A stretch of 64,000 nucleotides of DNA from Geodermatophilus telluris (GCF_900102745.1 NZ_FMZF01000007.1:124001-188000); one strand, 5' to 3'. Positions 40,613 to 50,128 are shown, numbered from the stretch's first letter. Notes: a model not told the origin generated them from the letters alone. Numbers and translations are program-made.

Positions 40613-43216
40613 TCAGGCGTCCTCGCCCAGCTCCGCCCGCAGCCGGGCCAGCAGGTCCGACCGGGTCCCGGCGCCCAGCCGCTGGCGCATCCGCGAGACG
40701 TGGTGCTCGACGGTCTTCGCCGAGATGAACAGCGCCAGCCCGATCTCCCGGTGGGTCCGCCCCGCCACCACCAGCCGGGCCACCTCCCGCTCCCGCTCGC
40801 TGAGCGCGCCGGAGGCGGCCGCCGGACCGGCGTCGTGCCCCGCTTCGGCCGCGCCGTCGGGGGTCCCGGTGCCGACGAGCGTCCGCGCGCAGGCGAGCAG
40901 GCCCGCGCGGGACCGCGGGTCGCGGGCCCGGGCCGCGGCCTGCCCGGCCAGCAGCGAGCCGTCCCAGCCCAGCCCCACCTCGGCCAGCGCCTCCGCGACG
41001 GCCAGGACCGCCGGCGGGTCGACCTCGTCGGTGAGCACCCGCAGCCAGGTCCGCCCGGCCTCGGCCAGCGTGGCCGCGTAGGGGCTGGTGCGCGCCGCGG
41101 CCACCAGGGCGGCGGCGTGCGGGCGCAGGGCGCCCGGGTCGTCGGTGATGATCGCCGCCTGCGCGCCGCTCCAGTGCAGCGGCGCCGCCCACAGCTGCGG
41201 GTCGCCCAGCCGGCGCAGCAGCGCCTGCGCCTCGGCCAGGTGCGAGCGCAGCCGGTCACCGTCGCGCAGCCGCGCCGCGGCCACGACCAGCTCGCCCAGC
41301 GGCAGCAGCGTGAACAGGTCCACCGGGTACCGGACGACGGCCTCGCGCGCCCGCACCCACGCCCGGACCAGCCCCGGGACGTCGCTGCTGCGGCGGGCCA
41401 GCCCCACCTCCAGCGCCTGCCGGTACACCTCGTCGCGCGGCTCGAGGTGCCCGCCCGCGGCGTCCTGCGCCTCGGTGACCAGCTCCCGGGCGCGGCCGCC
41501 GCGGCCGGCCAGCATGGCGATCCAGGCGAGCAGCAGCAGGTGCCGCGGACGGGCCGGCACCCCGCCCAGGTCGGTGGCGACCGCCCGCTGCAGCACCGAC
41601 TCGGCCACCGCGAGCTCGCCGCAGTGCAGCGCGACGAGCGCGGCCAGCGCCGAGGGGGTGTCGGGCAGCAGCGCGGTGCGGCCCACCGGTTCCAGCAGCG
41701 CCGCGGCGCGGGTCAGCGTGGACAGCGCGGCGGCGATCCCGTCGGCGGCCTCGGCCCCCGAGCGCAGTGAGCAGGTCACCCCCTCCGCCACGAGCTCCTC
41801 GCTCACCGGCAGCACCGTCGTCCCGCGCGGGCGGTGCTCCGCCAGGACCGCGGCGGCCTCCTCCCGTGCCCCGGTGGCCAGCAGCGCCAGCGCCGCCGCC
41901 CCGGCGCGGTCCGGGCCGGCCAGCCGGTACATCTCCGCGGCCTCGACCAGCAGCCCGCGCCGGGTCAGCACCGCCGCGACCACCCCGGCCGCGCGCGGGC
42001 GGTCCCCGGCCCGGGGGTCGGCGAGGGCGGCGTCGGCCTCCCGCAGCGCCCCGTCGAGGTCGCCGGTCAGCGCGGCGGCCTGCGCCCGGCGGGCGGCCAG
42101 GCCGGACACCGGGGCTCCGCAGTCGGCGGCCGCGCCGAGCAGCTCGGCGGCCAGCGCCGGGTCGGCGGTGAGCGCCGCGTCGGCCTGCCGCTCCAGCAGC
42201 TCCGCCGCCCGGCGGTCGCGCACCCGCTCGGCGGCCAGCGCGCGGGCCAGGCCCACCGGTTCCTCGCCCCGCCCGACCAGCACGCCGAGCAGCAGCCGCC
42301 GGGTTCGGCGGGTGACGTCGGCGGGCGTGGTGGCCAGCACGACCTGGCGGACCAGCGGCACCACCTGGCCGCCGGCCAGCAGGTACCCGGTGGCGCGGCC
42401 CGCCGCGATCAGGTCGGCGACCCGCGGCTCGGGCACGGCGAGCAGCTCGGCGAGCACCTCGTCGTCCAGGGGGGCGCCGGTCGCGACGGCGTGCAGCAGG
42501 GCGTGGGTCGGCTCGTCGAGGGCGTCGAGGTCGGCGTGCAGCCGCGCCAGCACCTCCTCCGGGACCGGGGGGAGGCCCGGCAGCACGGCCCGCCCGGGAC
42601 CCCGGCCGCCCCGGCCGCCGCGCGGTGCGAGGGCCGCCAGCAGGTCGTGGACCAGCGACGGCAGCCCGCCGGTGCCGGCCCGCACCGCGTCGGCCAGGCC
42701 CGGCGTCGCGGCCGACCCCAGGTGGTCCTGCGCCCAGCCGGCCACGGTGGCGCGGTCGGCGTGGCCGAGCACCACCGGGTGCCGGTCGGCCGCCAGCTCG
42801 CCGAGCAGCCCGGTCAGGGCGGCGGGACGCGGCCAGGGCCGGGCGGCGAGGACCACCCGGCCGGCGGGGGGCAGCAGCGCCCGGCGCACCCGCTCGGCGA
42901 GCTCCGCGGTCATCCGGTGGGCGTCGTCCACGACGAGGACGCACCCGTCGGGGGCCTGGGCCGGGTCGGTGGTGCGCCCGTCGAGGACCGTCCGCCCGAC
43001 CCGCCGGTGGGCGGCGGCGAGCTCCGCGAGCAGGCGGGTCTTGCCGGTGCCGCCGGGCCCCTGCACCACGACGGCGCGCGCGCCGTGCTCCGCGGCGAGG
43101 TCGTGGTGCGGGCCGGCCGGGCGGGCCGCGGGCGCGCCGGCGACGGCGGCCAGGGCACTCCCCCCGACGGCGGTGCCGCGCAGGAGGGTGCCGCCGAGCG
43201 TCCCGGCCGCGGTCAC
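40613..43216 (-). CDS. LuxR-family regulator with AAA/STAND ATPase domain
   Basis: The protein has 867 residues; its GTGA start overlaps the stop of the Hsp70-like gene. Walker A is GPGGTGKTR near residue 52 and Walker B is VLVVDDAHR near 95. A long TPR-like helical middle (about 330-790) follows. The C-terminal LuxR helix-turn-helix is complete (LSEREREVARLVVAGRTHREIGLALFISAKTVEHHVSRMRQRL, in sequence). This is the LAL/MalT-type architecture, which senses a ligand or partner protein and activates transcription. Coupling to the Hsp70-like gene, and their divergence from iniBAC, suggest it controls this locus. Confidence 0.85.
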   Translation of the reverse strand: MTAAGTLGGTLLRGTAVGGSALAAVAGAPAARPAGPHHDLAAEHGARAVVVQGPGGTGKTRLLAELAAAHRRVGRTVLDGRTTDPAQAPDGCVLVVDDAHRMTAELAERVRRALLPPAGRVVLAARPWPRPAALTGLLGELAADRHPVVLGHADRATVAGWAQDHLGSAATPGLADAVRAGTGGLPSLVHDLLAALAPRGGRGGRGPGRAVLPGLPPVPEEVLARLHADLDALDEPTHALLHAVATGAPLDDEVLAELLAVPEPRVADLIAAGRATGYLLAGGQVVPLVRQVVLATTPADVTRRTRRLLLGVLVGRGEEPVGLARALAAERVRDRRAAELLERQADAALTADPALAAELLGAAADCGAPVSGLAARRAQAAALTGDLDGALREADAALADPRAGDRPRAAGVVAAVLTRRGLLVEAAEMYRLAGPDRAGAAALALLATGAREEAAAVLAEHRPRGTTVLPVSEELVAEGVTCSLRSGAEAADGIAAALSTLTRAAALLEPVGRTALLPDTPSALAALVALHCGELAVAESVLQRAVATDLGGVPARPRHLLLLAWIAMLAGRGGRARELVTEAQDAAGGHLEPRDEVYRQALEVGLARRSSDVPGLVRAWVRAREAVVRYPVDLFTLLPLGELVVAAARLRDGDRLRSHLAEAQALLRRLGDPQLWAAPLHWSGAQAAIITDDPGALRPHAAALVAAARTSPYAATLAEAGRTWLRVLTDEVDPPAVLAVAEALAEVGLGWDGSLLAGQAAARARDPRSRAGLLACARTLVGTGTPDGAAEAGHDAGPAAASGALSEREREVARLVVAGRTHREIGLALFISAKTVEHHVSRMRQRLGAGTRSDLLARLRAELGEDA

Positions 43217-45102
43217 GGGGTCACCGGCGCGGACGCGTCGGCGGTGGTGTCCGTGCCGTCGGCAGCCGGCTGCCCCGGCTCCGGCGCCGGGGTCCCGGTC
43301 GGGTCCGGCCCGGCGTCGGTGGGCGTCGCCGGGCCGGGGGTCTCCTCGTCCGTGGGGGCGGGGGTCCCGGAGGGCCCCGGGCCGCCCGACGCGTCCGGCG
43401 GCTCCTGCGTGGGGGTCGGGGCGGGGCCGGAGGGCGGTGAGGGGTCCTGCGGCGGCGTCGTGCCCGGGGCACCTCCGGTCGCGGTGCCCGGCGCCGGGGC
43501 CCGGGGCGGGGTGCCGGCCGTGGCCGACGGCGTCCCGGCGGGGGTGCCGGCCGTCCCCGTCACCGTCGTCGTCCCCGCGGTCGTCCGGCCGGCGGCGGTC
43601 CCGGGAGGCGTCCCGGTCGGGGCGCCGCCGGTCGTGGTGGGCGCGCTGCCCGTCTCCCCGCTGCCCGTCTCCCCGCTGCCCGTCTCACCGCTGCCCGTCC
43701 CGCCGGTGTCCGCCGGCCGCGCGGTCGCGGGCCTCCCGCCGTCCGCGGTGGCCGGCGGCGCGCTGTCGGCTCCCGGCGGCGGGGCGTCCCCGGCCGCGTC
43801 CACCGGCTGTCCCTGGGCCACCGGGACGCCCTCCCCGGCCGGCGTCGCGGTGCCCACGGAGCCGAGCAGGCCGAGGACCACGGGCGGCAGCACCAGCAGC
43901 GCGAGCAGCAGGCCGGCCACCGCCAGCGAGCGGCCGGCGCGGCGCCGCGGGGTGCCCCCGGCCGTCTGCCGTCGTGCGGGCCGCGGCGCGGGCACGTGCC
44001 GGCCGGTGTCCGGCGGGCCGGTCGGGGGCACGGTGGCGTCCGCGGGCTCGCCGGCGTCGGCGAGGGCGGCCGCGGCCAGCCCGGCGGCACCCAGCGCGGC
44101 GCTGAGCCCGGGCTCGGGCTCGCGCGCCAGGGGCCGGCCGAGCTCGCCGGAGAGCACCTCGGCGACGACGGGCATCCGCGACGCGCCGCCCGCGAGCACG
44201 ACGGCGTCCAGGTCCGCGGCGGCGAGGCCCGCGGCCGCGACCGCGGCCGACAGCCGGCCGGCCGAGTCCTCGACGGCGGCGGTGACGAGCTCGTCGAGCT
44301 CCTCGCGGGTCACCCGCACGGTCTCGGGGACGCCGCCGGCCCGCGGGTCGACCCGGACCCCGACGGCGGTCCGCTCGGACAGCTCCTCCTTGGCGGCCGT
44401 GCAGACGCCGCGCAGCGCCGGGCCGGCCCGCTCGTCCGGCGGTGCCTCCAGGCAGCGGCGGACGAGGCCGAGCAGGGCGTCGTCGACGTCGCGGCCGCCC
44501 CAGGCCACCGGCTCCGGGGGTTCGGCCAGGTGCCGCAGCACCGGCGAGGCGGTGTCGTCGGGGTCGGGGCCGACGACGGCGAGGTCGAGGGTGCTCGCCC
44601 CGAGGTCGTAGACGGCGACGGTCGGCCGGGCCGGCAGGGCGCCGGTGGCCACGTGCCGGGCCGCGGCGGCGACCGCGGTGGAGACCAGCGTGAAGCGCGG
44701 CACGCCGGCCTCCTGCAGCGCGCGGGCCAGCGCCCCCCGGCGGTGCCCGGCCCACGACGGCGGGACGGTGACCACCGTCCACGCGTCGGGCCGGCCCTCC
44801 CGCCGCTCGGCGGTGGCGCGCACCTGCTGCACCACCGCGGCGGCCACCGCGGCGGCGGGGACCGCGCGCGCCCCGAGCCGCACCGGCGTCGCCGCACCGA
44901 CGCGCGCCAGGACGTGCACCGGCCGGCTGGGGAGGTCGTCGCCGAGTCGGACGCCGTCGTCGTCGACCGCCAGGGCGGCGGGGGCCGTGCCCGCGCGGCC
45001 GAGGGGCAGCGGCTCGGCCGCCGCCGACCCCGCGCCGCAGACCGCCGCGGCCACCGTGCGGTCGCCGATGTCGATGCCCAGCCCGTACTCGCCGTCGCGC
45101 AC
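43213..45102 (-). CDS. Membrane-anchored Hsp70-like protein with Pro/Thr-rich tail
   Basis: The protein has 629 residues. Residues 1-345 are an Hsp70 ATPase domain: GLGIDIGDRTVAAAV, VTVPPSWAGHRRGALARAL, VAVYDLGASTLDLAVV, WGGRDVDDALLGLV and VVLAGGASRMPVVAEVL. There is no DnaK substrate domain. Instead a basic stretch and one membrane helix (SLAVAGLLLALLVLPPVVLGL) near 390-410 lead to a 200-residue Pro/Thr/Gly tail with GSGETGSGETGSGETGS repeats, probably outside the membrane. It is coupled to the LuxR-ATPase gene and diverges from iniB. Similar Hsp70-transmembrane proteins occur beside iniBAC-like genes in actinobacteria, to my recollection. Confidence 0.85.
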   Translation of the reverse strand: MRDGEYGLGIDIGDRTVAAAVCGAGSAAAEPLPLGRAGTAPAALAVDDDGVRLGDDLPSRPVHVLARVGAATPVRLGARAVPAAAVAAAVVQQVRATAERREGRPDAWTVVTVPPSWAGHRRGALARALQEAGVPRFTLVSTAVAAAARHVATGALPARPTVAVYDLGASTLDLAVVGPDPDDTASPVLRHLAEPPEPVAWGGRDVDDALLGLVRRCLEAPPDERAGPALRGVCTAAKEELSERTAVGVRVDPRAGGVPETVRVTREELDELVTAAVEDSAGRLSAAVAAAGLAAADLDAVVLAGGASRMPVVAEVLSGELGRPLAREPEPGLSAALGAAGLAAAALADAGEPADATVPPTGPPDTGRHVPAPRPARRQTAGGTPRRRAGRSLAVAGLLLALLVLPPVVLGLLGSVGTATPAGEGVPVAQGQPVDAAGDAPPPGADSAPPATADGGRPATARPADTGGTGSGETGSGETGSGETGSAPTTTGGAPTGTPPGTAAGRTTAGTTTVTGTAGTPAGTPSATAGTPPRAPAPGTATGGAPGTTPPQDPSPPSGPAPTPTQEPPDASGGPGPSGTPAPTDEETPGPATPTDAGPDPTGTPAPEPGQPAADGTDTTADASAPVTP

Positions 45103-45390
45103 AGGTGCCCCCCGTCGTGCCCGGCCGCCGACCCGTCCGCTGAACCGGTGCGTCCGCGGACCGTATGTCCCGCACGCCCCACCTGTCTCGGGTCCGCCAC
45201 GCGCCCCGCCCGCACCCGCCGGTGATCGGGGGGCGACACCCCGTGTCCCCTAACGCGCAGTCAGCACGCACCCCCAACGCGGCACCGGAGGAGGGGAGCA
45301 GGTCCCGATGACCGGGACGGCGGGGGCGGGCTGGACTGCCGTTGCCTGCCGGCCCACGGCGGACGGCGCACACCCACGGGAGGACCTGTC

Positions 45391-46521
45391 ATGACGGACC
45401 TGGCCAGCTCGCTGATCGAGTACATCCTCGACCTGCTGCGCGACCCCGAGGCCGCCGAGGCGTACGCCGCCGACCCGGCCGGCGCGCTCGCCGCCGCGGG
45501 GGTCGACGCCACGCCGGCGGAGGTCGACGACCTCATGCCGATGGTGGCCGGGTCCGCGCCGGTGAGCTGGAGCGGCTCGGCTGACGGCGGTTACGGCCAC
45601 CCGCACGCTCTGCACCACGGCGGCGGCCGCTGCGACGACGACGAGCCCGGCGGCGGGCACGCCCAGCCCGCCGTGCCCGCCCACCACGACCACCACCACG
45701 GCGGGGCCGGCCACCACGGCGGCGACCACCACGGCGGACCCGCCCCCGCCCCCGTCCCGGCCGCCGGCAGCGAGACGGTGGTGATCACGCACCTGTACGA
45801 CGTCTCCTACAGCAACACCGACGTGGACGTGGAGATCGACGCCTCGCACAGCATCTGGGTCAGCGGCGACGCGACCGCGATCTGGGGCGACGACAACGTC
45901 GTGCTCGACGGCGCCGGCGTGATCGCCGGCGACGACGTCGAGGACGTCACCGTCGACGCCGGCACGGACAACTCGGTGCACGTCGACCTCGAGGACGTCG
46001 GCAACGACCACTCCGTCCACACGGTCGAGGACTCGTTCAACCCGGTCGTCCGGGACAACACCGTCACCGTCGGCGACGACAGCCCGGTCATCGAGGACTC
46101 CGTGGGCGTCGAGACCGGTGACGGCAGCGTCGTCGGCGGCGACCAGGTGGGCAGTCACAACGAGGGGGACACCACCGTCGCCGACCGCGGCGGCCGGGTC
46201 GGGGACACCACCACGGACGCCTCCGACCACTCGGTGGACGAGTCGGTGACGGGCTCCTTCAACGACAACGACCTGTCCGACGACGACGGCGTCGACGACT
46301 CGGGCAACGACTCGTTCAACGACAACGACCTGTCCCAGGACAACTCCGTCGACGAGTCGGTCAACGACTCCTTCGACGACAACGACCTGTCCCAGGACAA
46401 CTCCGTCGACGAGTCGGTCAACGACTCCTTCGACGACAACGACCTCTCCGACGACGACGTCCTCGACGTCGACGACACCCTCGTGGCGGTCGACGGCGGC
46501 TGGGGCGAGGCGCCGCACTGA
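45391..46521 (+). CDS. iniB: IniB-like protein with acidic Asp/Asn repeats
   Basis: The protein has 376 residues, ATG at 45391. The N-terminal 45 residues (LIEYILDLLRDPEAAEAYAADPAGAL in sequence) match the IniB N-terminal domain of mycobacteria. A His/Gly-rich segment (AHHDHHHGGAGHHGGDHHGG) at about 90-125 could bind metal ions. From about 130 the sequence is Val/Asp/Asn-rich with no Cys, resembling stacked beta repeats, and ends in tandem SVDESVNDSFDDNDLSQDN units of 19 residues. In mycobacteria iniB is induced by cell-wall inhibitors and its function is unclear. It heads the run iniB-iniA-iniC. Confidence 0.8.
   Translation: MTDLASSLIEYILDLLRDPEAAEAYAADPAGALAAAGVDATPAEVDDLMPMVAGSAPVSWSGSADGGYGHPHALHHGGGRCDDDEPGGGHAQPAVPAHHDHHHGGAGHHGGDHHGGPAPAPVPAAGSETVVITHLYDVSYSNTDVDVEIDASHSIWVSGDATAIWGDDNVVLDGAGVIAGDDVEDVTVDAGTDNSVHVDLEDVGNDHSVHTVEDSFNPVVRDNTVTVGDDSPVIEDSVGVETGDGSVVGGDQVGSHNEGDTTVADRGGRVGDTTTDASDHSVDESVTGSFNDNDLSDDDGVDDSGNDSFNDNDLSQDNSVDESVNDSFDDNDLSQDNSVDESVNDSFDDNDLSDDDVLDVDDTLVAVDGGWGEAPH
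46331..46447 (+). repeat. 57-bp tandem repeat in iniB
   Basis: A 57-bp unit (19 codons) beginning TGTCCCAGGACAACTCC at 46331 recurs at 46388 almost unchanged, with diverged relatives before it. It encodes the acidic DNDLSQDNSVDESVNDSF motif. Confidence 0.8.
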
Positions 46522-46534
46522 CCGACCGCCTCCC

Positions 46535-46572
46535 GGCCCGGCCCGGCGTCCCGGCGGACGCCCGGCCGGGCC
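46535..46572 (+). terminator. GC-rich hairpin between iniB and iniA
   Basis: GGCGTCC pairs with GGACGCC around the loop CGGC, extended by GGCCCGGCC/CGGCCGGGCC-type arms. There is no U-run. It may attenuate transcription into iniA or protect the iniB message. Confidence 0.5.
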
Positions 46573-46637
46573 CCGGCCTGTCCCCGGTCCGTCCCCGGCC
46601 GGGGAGTGGTAGGCACGTCCGGACCGAGGAGGTGGCG

Positions 46638-48485
46638 GTGGTCACACCGGAGCAGCTCGTGGACCGGGCCCTCGCGCTGGCCGAGGAGGGCGGGCGCGCC
46701 GACCTGCACCGCCGGCTCACCCTGGCGCGCCGGCGCTCCGCGTCCCCCGGCGTGCGGGTCCTGGTCGTCGGCGAGCCCGGGCAGGGCAAGAGCTCGCTGG
46801 TCAACGCCCTGGTGGGCGTGCCGGTCTGCCCTGTCTCCGACGACGTGGTGTCCGCCGTCCCCACCGTGGTGCGCGCCGGCGACGCGCCCCGGGCCGCGCT
46901 GGTGCGGACGGTGGCTCCCGGCCCGGCCGGCGGTGGAGACGAGGAGGCCACCGAGCGCGTGCCCGTGCCGGTCGAGACGGTCGCCGCCCGAGTCGCCGGC
47001 CCGGGCGCCGAGGGGGTCGTGCGGGCCGAGGTGGAGCTGCCGCGGAAGCTCCTCGAGCGCGGGCTGGAGCTCGTCGACACCGCCGGGGTGGGCGGGCTCG
47101 GGGTGGCGCACTCGCTGGCCACCGTCGACCTGCTGCCCACCGCCGACGCCGTGCTGCTCGTCTCCGACGCCAGCCAGGAGTTCACCGCGCCGGAGATGGC
47201 GGTCCTCGAGCACGCCGCGGCGCTGTGCCCGACGGTCGTCTGCGTCCTGACCAAGACCGACGCCTGTCCCGACTGGCGGCAGGTCGCCGACCTCGACCGC
47301 GCCCACCTCGACCGGCGCGGCCACGACGTCCCGCTGTTCGCCGTCTCCTCCACCCTGGCCCTGCTCGCGGTGCAGCACCGCGACCGCGAGCTGCACGAGG
47401 AGTCGGGCATCGGCGCCCTCGTCGCCCACCTCCGCGAGCAGGTGGCCGGCCGCGCCGCCGCCCTGGCCCGCCGCTCGCTGGTGCACGACCTCACCGCCGT
47501 CACCGGGCACCTGGCGCTGGCCACCCGCAGCGAGCTGCGCACCCTGGAGGACCCGGCGTCCCGGGAGGCGCTCCTCGACGAGCTGGAGCAGGCGCGGGCC
47601 GCCGTCGACGACCAGCGCCGCCGCTCCTCGCGCTGGCAGCAGGTGCTCGCCGACGGCGTGACCGACCTGGTGGCCGACATCGACCACGACCTGCGCGACC
47701 GCTCCCGGGTGGTGCTCCGCGAGGCCGAGGAGGTCATCGCCGCCCGCGACCCGGGGCCGGCCTGGCCGGAGGTCACCGCGTGGCTCGACCAGCGCGTCGC
47801 GGCCGCGGTGGCCGACAGCTACGTGTGGGCCGAGCAGCGCTCGCAGTGGCTGGCCGAGCGGGTGGTCGAGCAGTTCGCCCGGGACGGCGGCGTCGCCGTC
47901 CCGGACCTGCGGGTCGGCGCCGCGGCCGACGCGCTCGCCGCCCTCGTCGAGGTCCCCGGCATCGACGACGGCGACCTGACCCTGCGCGAGCGCGTGCTCG
48001 TCGGGCTGCGCGGCTCCTACACCGGCGTGCTCATGACCGGCCTGGTCACCAGCCTCGCCGGACTGGCCATCATCAACCCGTTCTCGCTGGCCGCCGGCGT
48101 GCTGCTCGGCCGCAAGGCCTACAACGACGACGCGCGGCAGCGCCGGCAGCGGCGGGAGTCCGAGGCGCGCACCGTCGTCCGCCGACACCTGGACGAGGTG
48201 GTCTTCCAGGTGGGCAAGCACCTCAAGGACCGGCTGCGCGTGGTGCAGCGCACGCTGCGGGACCTGATCACCGACGCCACCGACGAGGCGGCCCGCTCGC
48301 TGGCCGACGCCGTGCGGGCGGCGCAGCGCTCGACCAAGGAGGCCACCGCCGAGCAGGACGCCCGCACCCGGGTGCTGCGCGCCCGCTTCGACCGGATCGA
48401 GCGGCTCGCCGCCGACGTCCGCCGGCTGGAGCCCGCTCCCGCCGCCGTGCCCTCCTCGGTGCCCGCCCCGGTGGCCGCCCCGTGA
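46638..48485 (+). CDS. iniA: Dynamin-like GTPase, IniA homologue
   Basis: The protein has 615 residues. The GTG at 46638 lies 5 bases after GAGGAGGT. The GTPase domain has GEPGQGKSS (P-loop, near 50), a conserved Thr region, DTAGVGG (G3) and TKTD (G4). Long helices follow, with a hydrophobic hairpin (VLMTGLVTSLAGLAIINPFSLAAGVLLG, in two halves) at about 480-510 that corresponds to the membrane-inserting paddle of bacterial dynamins. Mycobacterial IniA binds and remodels membranes and promotes fission. It overlaps iniC by 4 bases, consistent with a heteromeric pair. Confidence 0.85.
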   Translation: MVTPEQLVDRALALAEEGGRADLHRRLTLARRRSASPGVRVLVVGEPGQGKSSLVNALVGVPVCPVSDDVVSAVPTVVRAGDAPRAALVRTVAPGPAGGGDEEATERVPVPVETVAARVAGPGAEGVVRAEVELPRKLLERGLELVDTAGVGGLGVAHSLATVDLLPTADAVLLVSDASQEFTAPEMAVLEHAAALCPTVVCVLTKTDACPDWRQVADLDRAHLDRRGHDVPLFAVSSTLALLAVQHRDRELHEESGIGALVAHLREQVAGRAAALARRSLVHDLTAVTGHLALATRSELRTLEDPASREALLDELEQARAAVDDQRRRSSRWQQVLADGVTDLVADIDHDLRDRSRVVLREAEEVIAARDPGPAWPEVTAWLDQRVAAAVADSYVWAEQRSQWLAERVVEQFARDGGVAVPDLRVGAAADALAALVEVPGIDDGDLTLRERVLVGLRGSYTGVLMTGLVTSLAGLAIINPFSLAAGVLLGRKAYNDDARQRRQRRESEARTVVRRHLDEVVFQVGKHLKDRLRVVQRTLRDLITDATDEAARSLADAVRAAQRSTKEATAEQDARTRVLRARFDRIERLAADVRRLEPAPAAVPSSVPAPVAAP

Positions 48486-50128
48486 CCGACCCCGGGGGAC
48501 CGGCGGCCGACGACGTCCGGGAGCTGTTGGACGACGCACTGGCCCGCTGGGCGGACGTGCCCCCGGCGGTGCGGCGGCTGGCCGCCGCGCGCCGCCGGCT
48601 CGACGAGCCGCTGCGCGTGGCGATCGTCGGGCGGGTCAAGGCGGGCAAGTCCACGCTGCTCAACGCCCTCGTCGGCGCCCGGGTGGCACCCACGGACGCC
48701 GGCGAGTGCACGCGGGTGGTGACCGAGTACCGCTACGGCGCCACGCCGCGCGTGGTGCTCACCGGCACCGACGGCGCGACGCGGGACCTGCCGGTGCGCC
48801 GGGACGGCGGGGGGCTGGTGCTCGACCTGGCCGGGACCCCGCCGGAGGAGGTGGCGCGGCTCGTCGTCGACTGGCCGTCGGCCGACCTGCTGGCCGCCAC
48901 GCTGGTCGACACCCCCGGCACCGGGTCGCTGTCGGCCGGCACCAGCGACCGGACGCACGCCTTCCTCGGCGACGACGGGGGCCCGGCCGGCGCGGACGCC
49001 GTCGTGCACCTCACCCGTCAGCCGCAGCCCGACGACCTGGCCGTGCTCCGCGCGTTCCAGGAGGCCACCGGCGCCACCGGCACGCTGACCTCGACCGTCA
49101 CCGTCCTGTCGCGGGCCGACGAGGTGGGCGCCGGGCGGCCCGACGCCCTGCGCGCCGCCGCGGAGGCCGCCCGCCGGATGTCGGCCGACCCGCAGCTGCA
49201 GGCGGTCAGCTCGGCGGTCGTGCCGGTGGCCGGGAAGGTGGCGCTGGCCGGTCGCACGCTGCGGCAGGGCGACTTCCTCGCGCTGCGCAGCCTGGCCACC
49301 GCCGACCCGGCCGCGGTGACCGGCCTGCTGCTCAGCGCCGACCGGTTCTGCCGGCCCGACGCGCCGGTGCCCCTCCCGCCGGAGGACCGGGTGGCGCTGC
49401 TCGACCGGCTGGGCCTGTTCGGGGTGCGGCTGTCGGTGGCCCTGGTGCGGGCCGGCGTGCAGGACGCGGTCGCGCTGGCCGACGAGCTGCTGCGCCGCAG
49501 CGGTCTGGTCGAGCTCCAGCGGCTGCTCGCCGTCCAGTTCACCGCCCGCGGCGGGCCGGTGCGGACGGCGGCGGCCCTGCGGCTCCTGGAGGGCGTGCTG
49601 GCCGAGCACCCGGTGCCCGGCGCCGGCACCGTGCGGGCCGGGGTCGAGCGCATCCGGCTGGCGGCCGACGACCTCCCCGAGCTCGCCCTGCTGGCGCGCA
49701 CCCGGTCGTCGTCCGGGCCGCTGCCGCCGGCGCTGCGGGCGGAGGGGGAGCGGCTGCTCGGCGCGGCCGGCACCGGCCCCGCGGCGCGGCTCGGGCTGCC
49801 CGCGGACACCCCGGTCGCGTCGCTGCGCGGGGCGGCCCGGCAGGCGCTCCGGCGCTGGCAGGAGGTGGCCGCCGACCCGCTCGCCGACCGCGCGGCCACC
49901 GACGCCGCCGACGTCGTCGTCCGCTCCTGCGAGGGGGTGCTGGCCGTCCTCGACGGGGACCCCGACGGGGCGTCAGGGGGCGCGGTACCAGGCCCGGGCG
50001 GGCCGCAGGAACAGCGGGACGGGCGCCAGCAGGAGGCAACCGGCCGCCACCACCAGCGCGACGCGGTCGAGGTCGGCGTCGCCCGCGGCGGTGCCCTGCG
50101 CGACGTCGAGGGCGAGCAGGGTCGGTAG
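48482..50128 (+). CDS. iniC: Dynamin-like GTPase, IniC homologue
   Basis: The protein has 548 residues, GTGA overlapping the iniA stop. The GTPase domain has GRVKAGKSTLLNAL (P-loop near 50), ECTRVVTEYRYG, LVDTPGTGS (G3) and LSRADE (G4 region). A helical stalk follows to about residue 495. The final 50 residues (Gly/Gln/Arg-rich) lie opposite the 3' end of the membrane-protein gene ending at 49973 and read like antisense of it, so the last 156 bases form an unusual convergent coding overlap. The pair with iniA suggests a two-subunit dynamin. Confidence 0.8.
   Translation: MTDPGGPAADDVRELLDDALARWADVPPAVRRLAAARRRLDEPLRVAIVGRVKAGKSTLLNALVGARVAPTDAGECTRVVTEYRYGATPRVVLTGTDGATRDLPVRRDGGGLVLDLAGTPPEEVARLVVDWPSADLLAATLVDTPGTGSLSAGTSDRTHAFLGDDGGPAGADAVVHLTRQPQPDDLAVLRAFQEATGATGTLTSTVTVLSRADEVGAGRPDALRAAAEAARRMSADPQLQAVSSAVVPVAGKVALAGRTLRQGDFLALRSLATADPAAVTGLLLSADRFCRPDAPVPLPPEDRVALLDRLGLFGVRLSVALVRAGVQDAVALADELLRRSGLVELQRLLAVQFTARGGPVRTAAALRLLEGVLAEHPVPGAGTVRAGVERIRLAADDLPELALLARTRSSSGPLPPALRAEGERLLGAAGTGPAARLGLPADTPVASLRGAARQALRRWQEVAADPLADRAATDAADVVVRSCEGVLAVLDGDPDGASGGAVPGPGGPQEQRDGRQQEATGRHHQRDAVEVGVARGGALRDVEGEQGR

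Noticed and set aside
41088..44105. Plus-strand open frame of about 1000 codons across the LuxR and Hsp70-like genes
   Set aside because: Ser/Arg/Pro-rich antisense shadow; the minus strand has Walker, LuxR and Hsp70 signatures.
43213..45102. True DnaK chaperone
   Set aside because: The substrate-binding and lid domains are missing, replaced by a membrane helix and a Pro/Thr tail, and no grpE or dnaJ is adjacent.
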